Assembly (NCBI RefSeq): GCF_031085165.1
Contig: NZ_JAVHTY010000007.1
Span: 27,790-91,789 of the forward strand
Origin: Pseudomonas sp. 102515
GTDB taxonomy: Bacteria > Pseudomonadota > Gammaproteobacteria > Pseudomonadales > Pseudomonadaceae
Length of the DNA stretch: 64,000 bases
Reading direction: 5' to 3'
Shown here: positions 52,702-61,973 of the stretch, piece by piece
Numbering within the stretch: position 1 is the first letter of the stretch
How the letters are laid out: each line of letters starts with the position of its first letter
The notes under the pieces: generated by a model
Told to the model about the DNA's origin: nothing
The model's input: only the letters and a program-made list of their open reading frames with translations
The model's database searches: none
Made by a program: the position numbers and the translations under genes

Positions 52702-53876
52702 TGCGTGCCCTGACCTGGCAAGCCCCTAACCGTCTGCAGGTGGAAACCGTCCCGGATCCGGAGATCCTCAATCCGCGCGATGCCATCGTGCGCATCATCA
52801 TGTCCTCGGTGTGCGGCTCGGACCTGCACCTGCTGGGCGGCTACGTCCCGGCGATGAAACCCGGCGACATCATCGGCCATGAATTCCTCGGCGAGATCGT
52901 CGAGCTGGGCAGCGGCCTGCGTAACCAGGGCCTGGCCGTGGGCGACCGGGTGGTGACCGTTTCCATCATCGGCTGCGGTGACTGCGAACACTGCCAGCGC
53001 GAAGATTACAACTGCTGCGACAACAGCAACCCCAAACCCGAGATGACGGAACTGGCCTATGGGCAACCCTGTTCCGGCATCTTCGGCTACAGCCATGCCT
53101 TCGGTGGCTATGCCGGCAGCCATGCCACCTATGTGCGGGTGCCCTATGCCGACGTCAACCTGTTCAAGGTGCCCGATGGCGTCACGGATGCCCAGGCGGT
53201 GTTCGTGTCCGATGCCGTGCCTACCGGCTACTACGCTGCCGATATCGCCGACATCCAGCCTGGCGATACCGTGGCGGTCTGGGGTTGTGGCGGGGTGGGG
53301 CAGATGGCCATTCGCAGCGCCTATCTGCTGGGCGCCGAGCGGGTCATCGCCATCGACCGCTTCAGCGATCGCCTGCAGCTGGCGGCCGAGAAGGCCGGTG
53401 CCATCGTTCTCGACTACGAGACCACCAACATCCATGAAGCCCTGCTGGAATTGACCGGTGGTCGCGGTCCGGATCGCTGCATCGATTGCGTCGGCATGGA
53501 GGCCCACGGTACCCAGCTCGACTATGCCTACGACAAGACCAAGCAGCTGCTGCGCCTGCACACCGAACGCGGGTCGGCGCTGCGCCAGGCCATCCGTGCC
53601 TGTCGCAAGGGCGGGACGGTGTCGGTGATCGGCGTCTATGGCGGGCTGATCGACAAGTTTCCCATGGGCGCCATCGTCAACAAGGCGCTGACGCTGAGAT
53701 CGGGCCAGCAGCCGGGACAGCGCTATGTGGAGCGCCTGTTCGAGCACATCCAGAAGGGCGAGCTGGACCCTTCCTACCTGCTCACCCATCCGATGAGTCT
53801 GGAAGAGTCGCCCTATGGCTACGAGCTGTTCAAGTCCAAGGACAAGAATTGCATGAGGGCGGTGTTCATGCCTTGA
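52701..53876 (+). CDS. Zinc-dependent alcohol dehydrogenase, FdhA-like
   Basis: A 391-residue medium-chain dehydrogenase. Catalytic zinc ligands are in VCGSDLH and GHEFLGEIVE; the structural zinc lobe has CGDCEHCQREDYNCC; the cofactor fold is VAVWGCGGVGQMAIRSAYLL. It resembles glutathione-independent formaldehyde dehydrogenases and related enzymes. The ATG overlaps the upstream stop by 1 base. A strong terminator follows. It may oxidise formaldehyde or another aldehyde/alcohol; the exact substrate is not shown. Confidence 0.87.
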   Translation: MRALTWQAPNRLQVETVPDPEILNPRDAIVRIIMSSVCGSDLHLLGGYVPAMKPGDIIGHEFLGEIVELGSGLRNQGLAVGDRVVTVSIIGCGDCEHCQREDYNCCDNSNPKPEMTELAYGQPCSGIFGYSHAFGGYAGSHATYVRVPYADVNLFKVPDGVTDAQAVFVSDAVPTGYYAADIADIQPGDTVAVWGCGGVGQMAIRSAYLLGAERVIAIDRFSDRLQLAAEKAGAIVLDYETTNIHEALLELTGGRGPDRCIDCVGMEAHGTQLDYAYDKTKQLLRLHTERGSALRQAIRACRKGGTVSVIGVYGGLIDKFPMGAIVNKALTLRSGQQPGQRYVERLFEHIQKGELDPSYLLTHPMSLEESPYGYELFKSKDKNCMRAVFMP

Positions 53877-53881
53877 GGGGC

Positions 53882-53913
53882 AGCCCGGTGATCTCAGGAT
53901 CACCGGGCTTTTT
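53882..53913 (+). terminator. Strong intrinsic terminator after the alcohol dehydrogenase
   Basis: An 11-bp perfect stem AGCCCGGTGAT / ATCACCGGGCT, a 6-base loop, and a five-U run after it. It begins 6 bases after the stop and separates the SRPBCC-dehydrogenase pair from sbcC. Confidence 0.9.
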
Positions 53914-53918
53914 ATCGG

Positions 53919-54056
53919 CTAGACCAGCCAGGTCGCCAGTGGCTGCCATAGCGCAGCGACCTTGTGGCCACCATCGCAGCTGACCAGCGCCAGGGTGCCC
54001 ACACCGACCAGTAGGGGCATGCCGAGAAAGTCGAAGGGAGACAGGGGCGAGCGCAC
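53919..54056 (-). CDS. Possible small hydrophobic protein (45 aa)
   Basis: A GTG at 54056 with GGGAGG 7 bases upstream opens a 45-residue frame, MRSPLSPFDFLGMPLLVGVG and so on, ending in ATWLV with a TAG at 53919. The middle (MPLLVGVGTLALVSC) could be a short membrane helix. It fills the otherwise empty gap between a terminator and sbcC. No homologue recognised; supported only by start-site quality and composition. Confidence 0.4.
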   Translation of the reverse strand: MRSPLSPFDFLGMPLLVGVGTLALVSCDGGHKVAALWQPLATWLV

Positions 54057-54228
54057 GACGGAACCTCCCGGTAAACGTGGTTGCAGAGCGATACCTTGCA
54101 GTTGAGAGCGGGACCGGGAGCAAGTTCAGCAGCGGGCACGACCATAGGTCGAATGGTCGGTTGGCATGGGCGAGCGCGTCCAACAATGCCAGAATGGGCG
54201 GTTCGCCGAGTCGTCCTGGAAAAGCCCG

Positions 54229-57200
54229 ATGAAGATCCTCACCCTGCGCCTGAAGAACCTCAATTCCCTCAAGGGTGAGTGGAAGATCGACTTTACCGCC
54301 GAACCCTTCGCCAGCAGTGGCCTGTTCGCCATCACCGGACCGACCGGGGCGGGCAAGACCACCCTGCTGGACGCCATCTGCCTGGCGCTCTATCACCGCA
54401 CGCCGCGAATGAGCAAGGTGGGCGGGGAGAGCAACGAACTCATGACCCGCCATACCGGCGACTGCCTCGCCGAGGTGGAATTCGCCGTGCGTGGCGAGCG
54501 CTACCGGGCCTTCTGGAGTCAGAGGCGCGCGCGGGATCGTGCCGATGGCGCCCTGCAGCCGCCCAAGGTGGAACTGGCCAGGCTCGACGGCACCATCCTC
54601 GCCGAAAAGACCGGCGACAAGCTCAGACTCACCGAAGAACTCACCGGCCTCGACTTCGAGCGCTTCACCCGCTCCATGCTGCTGGCCCAGGGGGGCTTCG
54701 CCGCCTTCCTGGAAGCCAGTGCCAGCCAGCGCGCCGAACTCCTGGAGGAGCTGACCGGGACTGCCGTGTACGGCCAGATCTCCCAGCGGGTGTACGAGCG
54801 CGCGCGGGAGGCCAAGGGTGTTCTGGATGGCCTGCGCCAGCGCGTCGCGGGGGTCGAGGTGCTGGACGACGAACGCCGCCGGGCGCTGGCCGCCGAAGGT
54901 CTCAGCCTGGCGGAACGCGAAGAGCAACTGGCCGCGGACCTCAAGACCTGGCAGGCCCAGCGGCAGTGGTTGACGGCACTGGAACAGGCGGCGGCGGGCG
55001 AGCAACAGGCCGCGGCGCGCCTGGCCTCCGCGCAGCAGGCCTGGGAGGCCGCCGAGCCGCAGCGTCAGCGACTGGCGGCGGCCGAACCGGCGGCGCGGCT
55101 GCTGCCCATCGAGCAGGCCTGGCGTGAGGCCCAGGCGCGTGAACAGCGCAGCCTGGAAGAACTGGCCCAGCTCGACCAGCGGATCCAGACCCTGGCCAGC
55201 CGCCGCGACGTTGCCCTGGCCCAGGCCCTGGGCGCCAGTGGCGAACAGCTGCGCCAGGCCGAGGCGGAGCAGGCGCAGGCGGTAGAGGAAAACCAGCGCC
55301 TGGAGCAAAGCCTGGCCGAGCGTACCCGCCATGCCGAACTCGGCGAACGCCTGGGCGACTGGCGTAGCCAACTGGCGCTGCGCGACGAAAGGGCCGAGGC
55401 CCTGGGGCGCCTGATGCGGCGTCAGGAGGAGCAGACCCGCCAGCTGCAGTTGCTGGCCGAGGAGCGCGAGGCCCAGCAGGGGGCGCTGACTCGCGCGCGC
55501 GAGCAGGCCGCCCAGGCTCAGACGGCGGAGCAGGCCCAGGCCGAACGCTGGCAGGCGGCGCTGGATGGTCGTGACGAAAAGGCCTGGCGTGCCCTCTGGC
55601 AGGCCACGCTGGGCCGGGTCAACGAGGTCGACCAGCTGGATCAGCTGGTCGAACGCCGGCGGCAGTTGCAGACCCAGCTGGAGCGCCTGGCCCGCAGCCA
55701 GGGCGAGCGCCAGCGCCAGCATGGCGAACATGGGGTGCGCCTGGCGGCCCTGCGCGGGCGCTACCGCGAGTTGGCCCAGCAGGTGCGCGAGCGCGAGAAG
55801 CTGCTCGAACAGGAAAGGGTCATTCGCAGCCTGGAAGCCCAGCGCGCCGAATTGCAGCCCAATGAGCCCTGTCCGCTGTGCGGCTCCCGCGAGCATCCCG
55901 CGGTGGCCGACTACGCCGCCCTGGACGTCTCCGCCACCCAGACCGCCCTGCAGGACGCCAAGGCTGAACTGGAGCGCCTGACCCAGGAGGGCAAGGAGCT
56001 CAGCGAAGCCTTGGCCGCGCTCAGGGCGCAACTCGATCAGGCCAACGAGCAGCAGACCGAGGCCAGCCAGCAGTTGGACCAGTTGGGCGAACTCTGGCGC
56101 CAGCGCTGCGTGGCCCTGGGTGCCGATCCCGAGGTGCCCGGTGCGGTGGCCGAATTGCGTCGCCGCCAGGATCAGGAACTGGCGCGCATCCAGCAGGTGC
56201 TCGCCACCCTGGATGGCCTGCGCCAGCAGGGCGAGGAAGGTCGCCAGGAGGCCCTGCGTCTGGCACGCCAGCAGGCCGATGCCGAACAGCGCCTGGCCCT
56301 GGCCGAGGCGGCCTGGGAGCGGGCCCGCCAGGGGCTGGCGGAAGGTGCCGAGGAACAGCGTCAGGCCCAGGCACAACAGGCCAGGGCCGAGCGTCAGCTG
56401 GGCGAGAAACTGGCCCGTTGGGGCCATGAGGTACCCACTCGTGCTGGCGAATGGCTGGCCCAGCGCGAACAGGAGTGGCGGCTCTGGCAGGCCGATCGTC
56501 AACGGGCGCAGGAGTTGCAGCAGCGCTTGAAGGACATCGCCCAGCGCCTGGCCGCACGTGCCCCGCTGGTCGAGACCTGGCGCCAGCGCGCGGGCCAGGT
56601 CGCGCCTGCCACGGTAGCGCTGCAAAACGCCGCCGCCGTGCTCGCCGAGGCCACCGCGACCTGGGAAGACTGCCGCGAGCAGGGGGCGGCGCTGCAGGGT
56701 ACGCATCAGGCGCTGCACGAACGGTTGGTGGGTGAGACGCGCCAGGCCCGCGAGGCCGACGAGCGCTGGCAGGCTACCCTGGCCGCCAGTGCCTTTGCCG
56801 ATGCCGACGCCTGGCGCGCCGCGCAACTGGATGACGACGAGCACAGCACCCTGACCGCGGAGCGCACCCGCCTCGAGACCGCCCTGACCGAGGCTCGTGC
56901 CCTGGCCGGCGCGGCGCGGGAACGCCTGGCGACCCTGAGCGCCGCGCCGCAGACCCAGCGCAGCGCCGCCGAGCTGGATGCCGAGCTGGCCACCGCCAGT
57001 GCCGAGTTGCGCGCCCTGGGCCAGCGGCAGGGTGAGGTCAACGCTGCCCTGCGCGAAGACGAACGGCGCCGGGACGGCCTGCAGGCCCTACTTGGCGAGA
57101 TCGCCGCCCAGGAGCGCGATCATGATCTCTGGCAGCACCTCAACGGCCTGATCGGCTCGGCGGATGGCGCCAAATTCCGCAAGTTCGCCCAGGGCCTGAC

Positions 57201-57654
57201 CCTGGATCACCTGGTGCACCTGGCCAATGGTCAGCTCATGCGCCTGCACGGCCGCTACCGGTTGATCCGCCGCCAGGCGGCGGAACTGGAACTGCAGATC
57301 CTCGACACCTGGCAGGCCGATGCCCTGCGCGACATCCGCACCCTTTCCGGCGGCGAGAGTTTCCTGGTCAGCCTGGCCCTGGCGCTGGCCTTGTCGGATC
57401 TGGTCAGCCAGCGCACCGGCATCGATTCGCTGTTTCTCGACGAAGGCTTCGGCACCCTCGATGGCGAGACCCTGGAGGTCGCCCTCGATGCCCTCGACCA
57501 GCTCAATGCCAGTGGCAAGACCATCGGCATCATCAGCCACGTGGAGGCGCTCAAGGAGCGCATCCCGGTGCAGCTCAAGGTGCGCAAGGGCGTCGGTCTG
57601 GGCCATAGCGGTCTGGAGCGGTGTTATGCCGTGGAGAAAAACGCGACCGAGTGA
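54229..57654 (+). CDS. sbcC: DNA double-strand repair ATPase SbcC (Rad50 homologue)
   Basis: A 1141-residue SMC-like ATPase. Walker A GPTGAGKT lies at 37-44. Very long Gln/Ala/Glu/Arg-rich coiled coils (about 180-1000) are split by the zinc hook CPLC at 548-551. The signature LSGGE lies at 1039-1043, and Walker B IDSLFLDEGFGTLD follows. Pairs with SbcD to process DNA ends and hairpins. ATG 54229 (MKILTLRLKNLNSLKG) is the natural start; in-frame upstream codons are spurious. Unlike the usual sbcDC operon, sbcD is 2.5 kb upstream. Confidence 0.95.
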   Translation: MKILTLRLKNLNSLKGEWKIDFTAEPFASSGLFAITGPTGAGKTTLLDAICLALYHRTPRMSKVGGESNELMTRHTGDCLAEVEFAVRGERYRAFWSQRRARDRADGALQPPKVELARLDGTILAEKTGDKLRLTEELTGLDFERFTRSMLLAQGGFAAFLEASASQRAELLEELTGTAVYGQISQRVYERAREAKGVLDGLRQRVAGVEVLDDERRRALAAEGLSLAEREEQLAADLKTWQAQRQWLTALEQAAAGEQQAAARLASAQQAWEAAEPQRQRLAAAEPAARLLPIEQAWREAQAREQRSLEELAQLDQRIQTLASRRDVALAQALGASGEQLRQAEAEQAQAVEENQRLEQSLAERTRHAELGERLGDWRSQLALRDERAEALGRLMRRQEEQTRQLQLLAEEREAQQGALTRAREQAAQAQTAEQAQAERWQAALDGRDEKAWRALWQATLGRVNEVDQLDQLVERRRQLQTQLERLARSQGERQRQHGEHGVRLAALRGRYRELAQQVREREKLLEQERVIRSLEAQRAELQPNEPCPLCGSREHPAVADYAALDVSATQTALQDAKAELERLTQEGKELSEALAALRAQLDQANEQQTEASQQLDQLGELWRQRCVALGADPEVPGAVAELRRRQDQELARIQQVLATLDGLRQQGEEGRQEALRLARQQADAEQRLALAEAAWERARQGLAEGAEEQRQAQAQQARAERQLGEKLARWGHEVPTRAGEWLAQREQEWRLWQADRQRAQELQQRLKDIAQRLAARAPLVETWRQRAGQVAPATVALQNAAAVLAEATATWEDCREQGAALQGTHQALHERLVGETRQAREADERWQATLAASAFADADAWRAAQLDDDEHSTLTAERTRLETALTEARALAGAARERLATLSAAPQTQRSAAELDAELATASAELRALGQRQGEVNAALREDERRRDGLQALLGEIAAQERDHDLWQHLNGLIGSADGAKFRKFAQGLTLDHLVHLANGQLMRLHGRYRLIRRQAAELELQILDTWQADALRDIRTLSGGESFLVSLALALALSDLVSQRTGIDSLFLDEGFGTLDGETLEVALDALDQLNASGKTIGIISHVEALKERIPVQLKVRKGVGLGHSGLERCYAVEKNATE

Positions 57655-57779
57655 GTAATTCTTCTGGAGCAGTGGTCGAACGCCAGCGCGAAGCGAAACG
57701 CCGAAACTGTTAACTTAGACAGGTTTTCCGTGTCTGCTAGCGCAATGACATCTCTTCCCTTCACCGGCCACTACCTACC

Positions 57780-59693
57780 ATGTCCCAGTTCCTTGCCGTC
57801 GGCCTGTTCGAATACGATCCCAGCCGCGCCGAATGGCGCGCGGATGCCGCCTGTGCGGCCATGCTGGAGCGGGACGTCGAGGTGCTGGCCCGCGGCCTTT
57901 CACCCGCCGAATTGCTGAGCGGCCTGCAGAGTCGCAGTACGCCGCCCGAGGGACTCCTGCCCGCTCCGGGGCAGGTCTGGGAAGCGTGGCGCCAGGGCGC
58001 CGACGGCCAGTTGCGCTGCCTGCAGTTCCAGCGGCGCGAGGCCGGGGGCGTGCTGCTGGACGTCACCGCGCAGCGCCGGCATGAGGCCGAACTCTGGCAG
58101 GGCGAGGCCTTCAAGCGCAGTGTCATGGTCTGCAGCGTCGACTGCATCAAGCTGATCGATCTGGAAGGGCGCCTGGAATACATGAATCCGGGCGGCCTGA
58201 TGGTCATGGAGATCGACGACTTCATTCCCTTCCAGGGTCGCCTCTGGGCCGAACTCTGGCCCGCAGAGCAGCGCCATGAGGTGACCGCCGCCATCGAGGC
58301 GGCGCGGCATGGCGGCATCGGCCGTTTCACCGGACTCGCGCCCACCGCCAAGGGCACGCGGCGCTGGTGGGACGTGGTGGTCACACCCATCCTGGGCGAT
58401 GACGGCAAGCCCCTGAAATTCCTTTCCATTTCTCGCGACGTCAGCGAAACCGTGCGGGCCCGCGAGGCGCTGGACGAACTCAACCGCAACCTGGAAGAGC
58501 GCATCGAGGTGCGCAGCCAGGAGCTGGTGGCGCTGGAAGAGGAGCTGCGTCAGGCGCAGAAGATGGAAGCCATCGGTCAACTCACCGGTGGCATCGCCCA
58601 TGACTTCAACAACCTGCTGACCGGCATCGTCGGCTCCCTCGACCTGATGCGCCGTCGAGTGCAGCAGGGACGCATCCAGGAGCTGGAGCGCTATCTGGAC
58701 ACCGCCACCCGCTCGGCCGAGAACGCCGCGGCCCTGACCCAGCGCCTGCTGGCCTTCGCCCGCCGTCAGGTGCTCGAACCCCGCCCGGTGGATGCGGGTC
58801 AGTTGGTGCAGGGCATGCACGAGTTGCTGCGCCACAGCCTGGGCAAGAAGATCCGCAAGGACGTCCAGCTGGATGCCGGGCTCTGGCTCCTGCACTGCGA
58901 TCCGCACCAGCTGGAAAACGCCATCCTCAACCTGGCCATCAACGCCCGCGATGCCATGCCCGAGGGCGGCAACCTGAGCATCCGCGTGGAAAACGTCAGC
59001 GGACCGCTCAGCATCGGCCTGCCGCTCGAGACCCAAGACGGCGATTTCGTCCGTATCCAGGTCTGCGACACCGGCACCGGCATGGATGCCGAGACCCTCA
59101 AGCGCGCCTGCGAGCCCTTCTTCACCACCAAGCCCAGCGGTCGCGGCACCGGCCTCGGCCTGTCGATGATCTATGGTTTCGTCCGCCAATCCGGCGGCCA
59201 GGTGGAAATCCACTCGGTGGTGGGCGAGGGCACCTGCATCAGCCTCTATCTACCGCGGCGGCTGGCCCAGCCCGAGGTGGAGCCCATTTCCAGCGACGCC
59301 GAAGGCCCGGTGCTGCCGGAGGTCTCCGGCGACTGCGCGCTGATCGTCGAAGAAGAGCGCGAAGTCCGCGTCATCATCGGCGAGGTGCTGGCGGAACTGG
59401 GCTACACGCCGCTGGCGGTGGCCGACAGCGCCACCGCCGTGGCCCTCATCGCCTCGGGCACCCTGCGCATCGATCTGCTGGTGACCAGTCTCGGTCTCTC
59501 CGGGCTGGACGGTCGGCAACTGGCCGAGCAGGCGCGGGCCACCTCGCCCGGCCTGCCGGTGCTCTATCTGTCCGGACAGGCGGATCCGGCATCCCTGCCG
59601 GAGCTGGCCGAAGAGGGCGTCGAACTCATCGGTAAGCCCTTCGGCCTGGAAGAGCTGGCGCGCTGCGTGAGGCGTCTGCGTCCGGGCGTCTGA
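57780..59693 (+). CDS. Hybrid sensor histidine kinase with degenerate receiver
   Basis: A 637-residue cytosolic kinase. Residues about 1-240 hold one or two PAS-like domains (SVDCIKLIDLEGRLEYMNPG). A coiled coil leads to the H-box GGIAHDFNNLLTGI with H274, then N-, G1- and G2-boxes (NLAINARDAMPEGG, DTGTGMD, GRGTGLGLSM) of an HWE/HisKA-type kinase. The C-terminal receiver (about 520-635) keeps the acidic VEEERE and the lysine K619, but the phospho-acceptor position in LLVTSLGLSGLDG is Ser570, not Asp. It therefore probably cannot be phosphorylated. Signal and partner unknown; stands alone. Confidence 0.88.
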   Translation: MSQFLAVGLFEYDPSRAEWRADAACAAMLERDVEVLARGLSPAELLSGLQSRSTPPEGLLPAPGQVWEAWRQGADGQLRCLQFQRREAGGVLLDVTAQRRHEAELWQGEAFKRSVMVCSVDCIKLIDLEGRLEYMNPGGLMVMEIDDFIPFQGRLWAELWPAEQRHEVTAAIEAARHGGIGRFTGLAPTAKGTRRWWDVVVTPILGDDGKPLKFLSISRDVSETVRAREALDELNRNLEERIEVRSQELVALEEELRQAQKMEAIGQLTGGIAHDFNNLLTGIVGSLDLMRRRVQQGRIQELERYLDTATRSAENAAALTQRLLAFARRQVLEPRPVDAGQLVQGMHELLRHSLGKKIRKDVQLDAGLWLLHCDPHQLENAILNLAINARDAMPEGGNLSIRVENVSGPLSIGLPLETQDGDFVRIQVCDTGTGMDAETLKRACEPFFTTKPSGRGTGLGLSMIYGFVRQSGGQVEIHSVVGEGTCISLYLPRRLAQPEVEPISSDAEGPVLPEVSGDCALIVEEEREVRVIIGEVLAELGYTPLAVADSATAVALIASGTLRIDLLVTSLGLSGLDGRQLAEQARATSPGLPVLYLSGQADPASLPELAEEGVELIGKPFGLEELARCVRRLRPGV

Positions 59694-59792
59694 GCCAGGC
59701 GCGGCGAACTGTCGCAGCGCTTCAGGGTCGATCCTTTCGTGTCGTAACGTCCGTTGCGGCTGCTGTCGTGTCGACAAGAAAAGGAGCGCTTC

Positions 59793-61436
59793 ATGAAACG
59801 CCTGCCACCTGCGCCACCCGCGCGGATGCTCGTCCTGTCCCTGTCCATCGCCTTTCTCGCTGCCTGCGCCCATGAAAGCAGCAAGCCGGAAACCCCGACC
59901 TGGAGTTGGCGCGATGCCAGCAACGCCCGCGCCGTGTCGCCGGACCAGGCCTATCCCGAGCTGTTCGCCGCCGTGCAGCAGGGCAAGCTGTTCAGCGACC
60001 AGAAGCACTTCGTCGATGCCCTGCCCAAGCGCAGTCCGGCCGACATCCGCCAGGACTACCTGGCCCAGCGTGCCAAGCCAGGCTTCGACCTCAAGGCCTT
60101 CGTCAGCGCCAACTTCGAAGAATCCGATCCGATCAAGGCCGCACCGCCCAAGGCGGGGGCCGACCTGCCGACCCACGTCAAGGACCTCTGGCCGGTGCTG
60201 ACCCGCCACTACGAAGAGGTGCCGGCCTACAGCAGCCTGCTGCCGCTGCCCAAGCCCTATGTGGTGCCGGGTGGACGCTTCCGCGAGGTCTACTACTGGG
60301 ATTCCTACTTCACCATGCTGGGCCTGGCCAAGGACGGACGCACCGACCTGGTTCGCGACATGGTGGACAACTTCGCCCATGAGATCGACGTCTACGGTCA
60401 CATTCCCAACGGCAATCGCAGCTACTACCTCAGTCGCTCGCAGCCGCCGTTCTTCGCCTACATGGTCGACCTGCAGGCTAGCCTGGAAGGCGACTCCGCC
60501 TATCGCCGCTACCTGCCGCAACTGCAGAAGGAATACGCCTACTGGATGGCCGGCGCCGAAGGCCTCCAGGCGGGCCAGGCCAATGCCCATGTGGTCAGGC
60601 TGGCCGACGGCACCTTGCTCAATCGCTACTGGGACGCGCGCGATACCCCGCGCCAGGAGTCCTACCTGGAAGACCTGGCCACCGCCGCCCAGGCCAAGGG
60701 CCGGTCGGCCGGCGAGGTCTATCGCGACCTGCGCGCCGGAGCCGAGAGCGGCTGGGACTTCTCCTCGCGCTGGCTCGGCGACGGCAAGACCCTGGCGACC
60801 ATCCGCACCACCGCCATCGCCCCGGTGGACCTGAACAGCCTGCTCTATCACCTGGAACAGACCATCGCCAAGGCCTGCGAGAAAACCGGCGAAGCCAGTT
60901 GCGTCCAGGCCTACAGCCAGAAGGCCAAGACCCGCCAGCAGGCCATCGACCGCTACCTGTGGAATCCGGCCGGTTACTACACCGACTTCGACTGGCAGGC
61001 CAAGCGTCGTACCGACAAGGTGTCCGCCGCCACCCTGTTCCCGCTGTTCGTGGGCCTCGCCAGCCAGAGCAGCGCCGACCAGACCGCCGCGACCGTGGCC
61101 AACCAGCTGCTGCGGCCGGGCGGCATCGCCACCACCACGGTCAAGACCGGCCAGCAGTGGGACGAGCCCAATGGCTGGGCACCGCTGCAGTGGGTGGCCG
61201 TGGCTGGCCTGCGCCATTACCAGCAGGACAAGCTGGCGGCGGATATCGGCACCCGCTTCCTGAGCCAGGTGCAGAACCTCTACGCCCGCGAGCAGAAGCT
61301 GGTGGAAAAATACGACCTCACCGGTGGCCAGGGCGGTGGTGGTGGCGAGTACGAGCTGCAGGACGGCTTCGGCTGGACCAATGGCGTCACGCTCAAGCTG
61401 CTCGAACTCTACAAACCGCAACCCGGCATGAAATAG
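59793..61436 (+). CDS. treA: Periplasmic trehalase, GH37
   Basis: A 547-residue alpha,alpha-trehalase cutting trehalose to two glucoses. An N-terminal signal ([19 protein letters not shown]) ends in a LAAC lipobox, so a lipoprotein form is possible. Trehalase signature 1, [15 protein letters not shown], and signature 2, [10 protein letters not shown], are intact, as is the glycine-rich [21 protein letters not shown] near the end. AAGGAG lies 7 bases before the ATG at 59793. A UUCG-loop terminator follows. It would allow external trehalose as carbon source or osmolyte recycling. Confidence 0.93.
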   Translation: MKRLPPAPPARMLVLSLSIAFLAACAHESSKPETPTWSWRDASNARAVSPDQAYPELFAAVQQGKLFSDQKHFVDALPKRSPADIRQDYLAQRAKPGFDLKAFVSANFEESDPIKAAPPKAGADLPTHVKDLWPVLTRHYEEVPAYSSLLPLPKPYVVPGGRFREVYYWDSYFTMLGLAKDGRTDLVRDMVDNFAHEIDVYGHIPNGNRSYYLSRSQPPFFAYMVDLQASLEGDSAYRRYLPQLQKEYAYWMAGAEGLQAGQANAHVVRLADGTLLNRYWDARDTPRQESYLEDLATAAQAKGRSAGEVYRDLRAGAESGWDFSSRWLGDGKTLATIRTTAIAPVDLNSLLYHLEQTIAKACEKTGEASCVQAYSQKAKTRQQAIDRYLWNPAGYYTDFDWQAKRRTDKVSAATLFPLFVGLASQSSADQTAATVANQLLRPGGIATTTVKTGQQWDEPNGWAPLQWVAVAGLRHYQQDKLAADIGTRFLSQVQNLYAREQKLVEKYDLTGGQGGGGGEYELQDGFGWTNGVTLKLLELYKPQPGMK

Positions 61437-61446
61437 GGCCAAAGAA

Positions 61447-61468
61447 AAGGTCCGCTTCGGCGGACCTT
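61447..61468 (+). terminator. UUCG-loop terminator after treA
   Basis: A 9-bp stem AAGGTCCGC / GCGGACCTT closed by the extra-stable TTCG tetraloop, 10 bases after the treA stop, then CTTCTT. Likely intrinsic terminator. Confidence 0.8.
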
Positions 61469-61486
61469 CTTCATGGTGCGGAAACT

Positions 61487-61577
61487 GTAGGTTGGGCTGG
61501 GACAGCTCCATCGTCGAAGCCCAACAACTGAAGCAAAGACGTACCCGTTGGGCTTCGCTACGCTCAACCCAAGCTAC
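61487..61577. repeat. Dispersed repeat doublet, copy 2 (CAAC ends facing inward)
   Basis: Left arm 61487-61525 (GTAGGTTGGGC to TCGAAGCCCAAC) matches the reverse complement of the 29717-29755 arm at 36 of 39 bases. Right arm 61547-61577 (GTTGGGCTTCG to CAAGCTAC) matches the reverse complement of the 29763-29793 arm at 29 of 31. The arms face the opposite way to those in copy 1. Confidence 0.75.
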
Positions 61578-61652
61578 GGGGCGCTATTTCGCCTTCTCCC
61601 GCCGGGAAAGGGCAAAAGCCAACCCCAATCCATTTAACGGCGCGCTGCAGCG

Positions 61653-61757
61653 TCACAGCGGATCCACTGGCGGCGCATCGTCCTCGTCGGCCGGCAGCTC
61701 CGCCGGATGTAGCCCTTCTGGATCTTCGTCCTCGGGCAACGGCAAGATGGCGTTCAT
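61653..61757 (-). CDS. Tiny acidic protein (34 aa), coupled to upstream gene
   Basis: A 34-residue frame, MNAILPLPEDEDPEGLHPAE then LPADEDDAPPVDPL, very rich in Asp, Glu and Pro. Its ATG overlaps the stop of the 50-residue upstream gene (TGATG), so it would be made by re-initiation. Composition matches its neighbour, which supports a real gene, but no family is recognised. Confidence 0.5.
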   Translation of the reverse strand: MNAILPLPEDEDPEGLHPAELPADEDDAPPVDPL

Positions 61758-61909
61758 CAGCTGTACTCCGGATTGCGCGGATTCTTCTGCGGCAGGCGTT
61801 CCTCGACCGGCTTGTCATCCGGATCCTCGCCCACGGGCTCTTCGGGATCGGGCGCGATGTCCGGATCGATGTCCAGGTCGTCGGGGTTTTCCTTGATCTG
61901 ATCGTTCAT
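61757..61909 (-). CDS. Small acidic Pro/Asp-rich protein (50 aa)
   Basis: A 50-residue protein, MNDQIKENPDDLDIDPDIAP to NPRNPEYS, dominated by Asp, Pro and Glu with no hydrophobic core; probably disordered. GGAGG lies 4 bases before the ATG. It sits 64 bases after the ABC exporter stop on the same strand and overlaps the next tiny gene by 1 base. Function unknown. Confidence 0.65.
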   Translation of the reverse strand: MNDQIKENPDDLDIDPDIAPDPEEPVGEDPDDKPVEERLPQKNPRNPEYS

Positions 61910-61973
61910 GCGGCCTCCGCGAGTGGTTGTTAAGGTTGGGCAGAGAGCCCTGCGCGAAGTTCGCCACCGGCGA

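Noticed and set aside
53866..56844. A 992-codon open frame on the minus strand opposite sbcC
   Set aside because: It mirrors the SbcC coiled-coil codons in GC-rich DNA, gives Gly/Leu/Gln-rich nonsense with no domain, and lacks a ribosome site.
59250..61511. A 753-codon minus-strand open frame opposite treA
   Set aside because: The plus strand encodes a complete trehalase with both signatures; the antisense product resembles no family.
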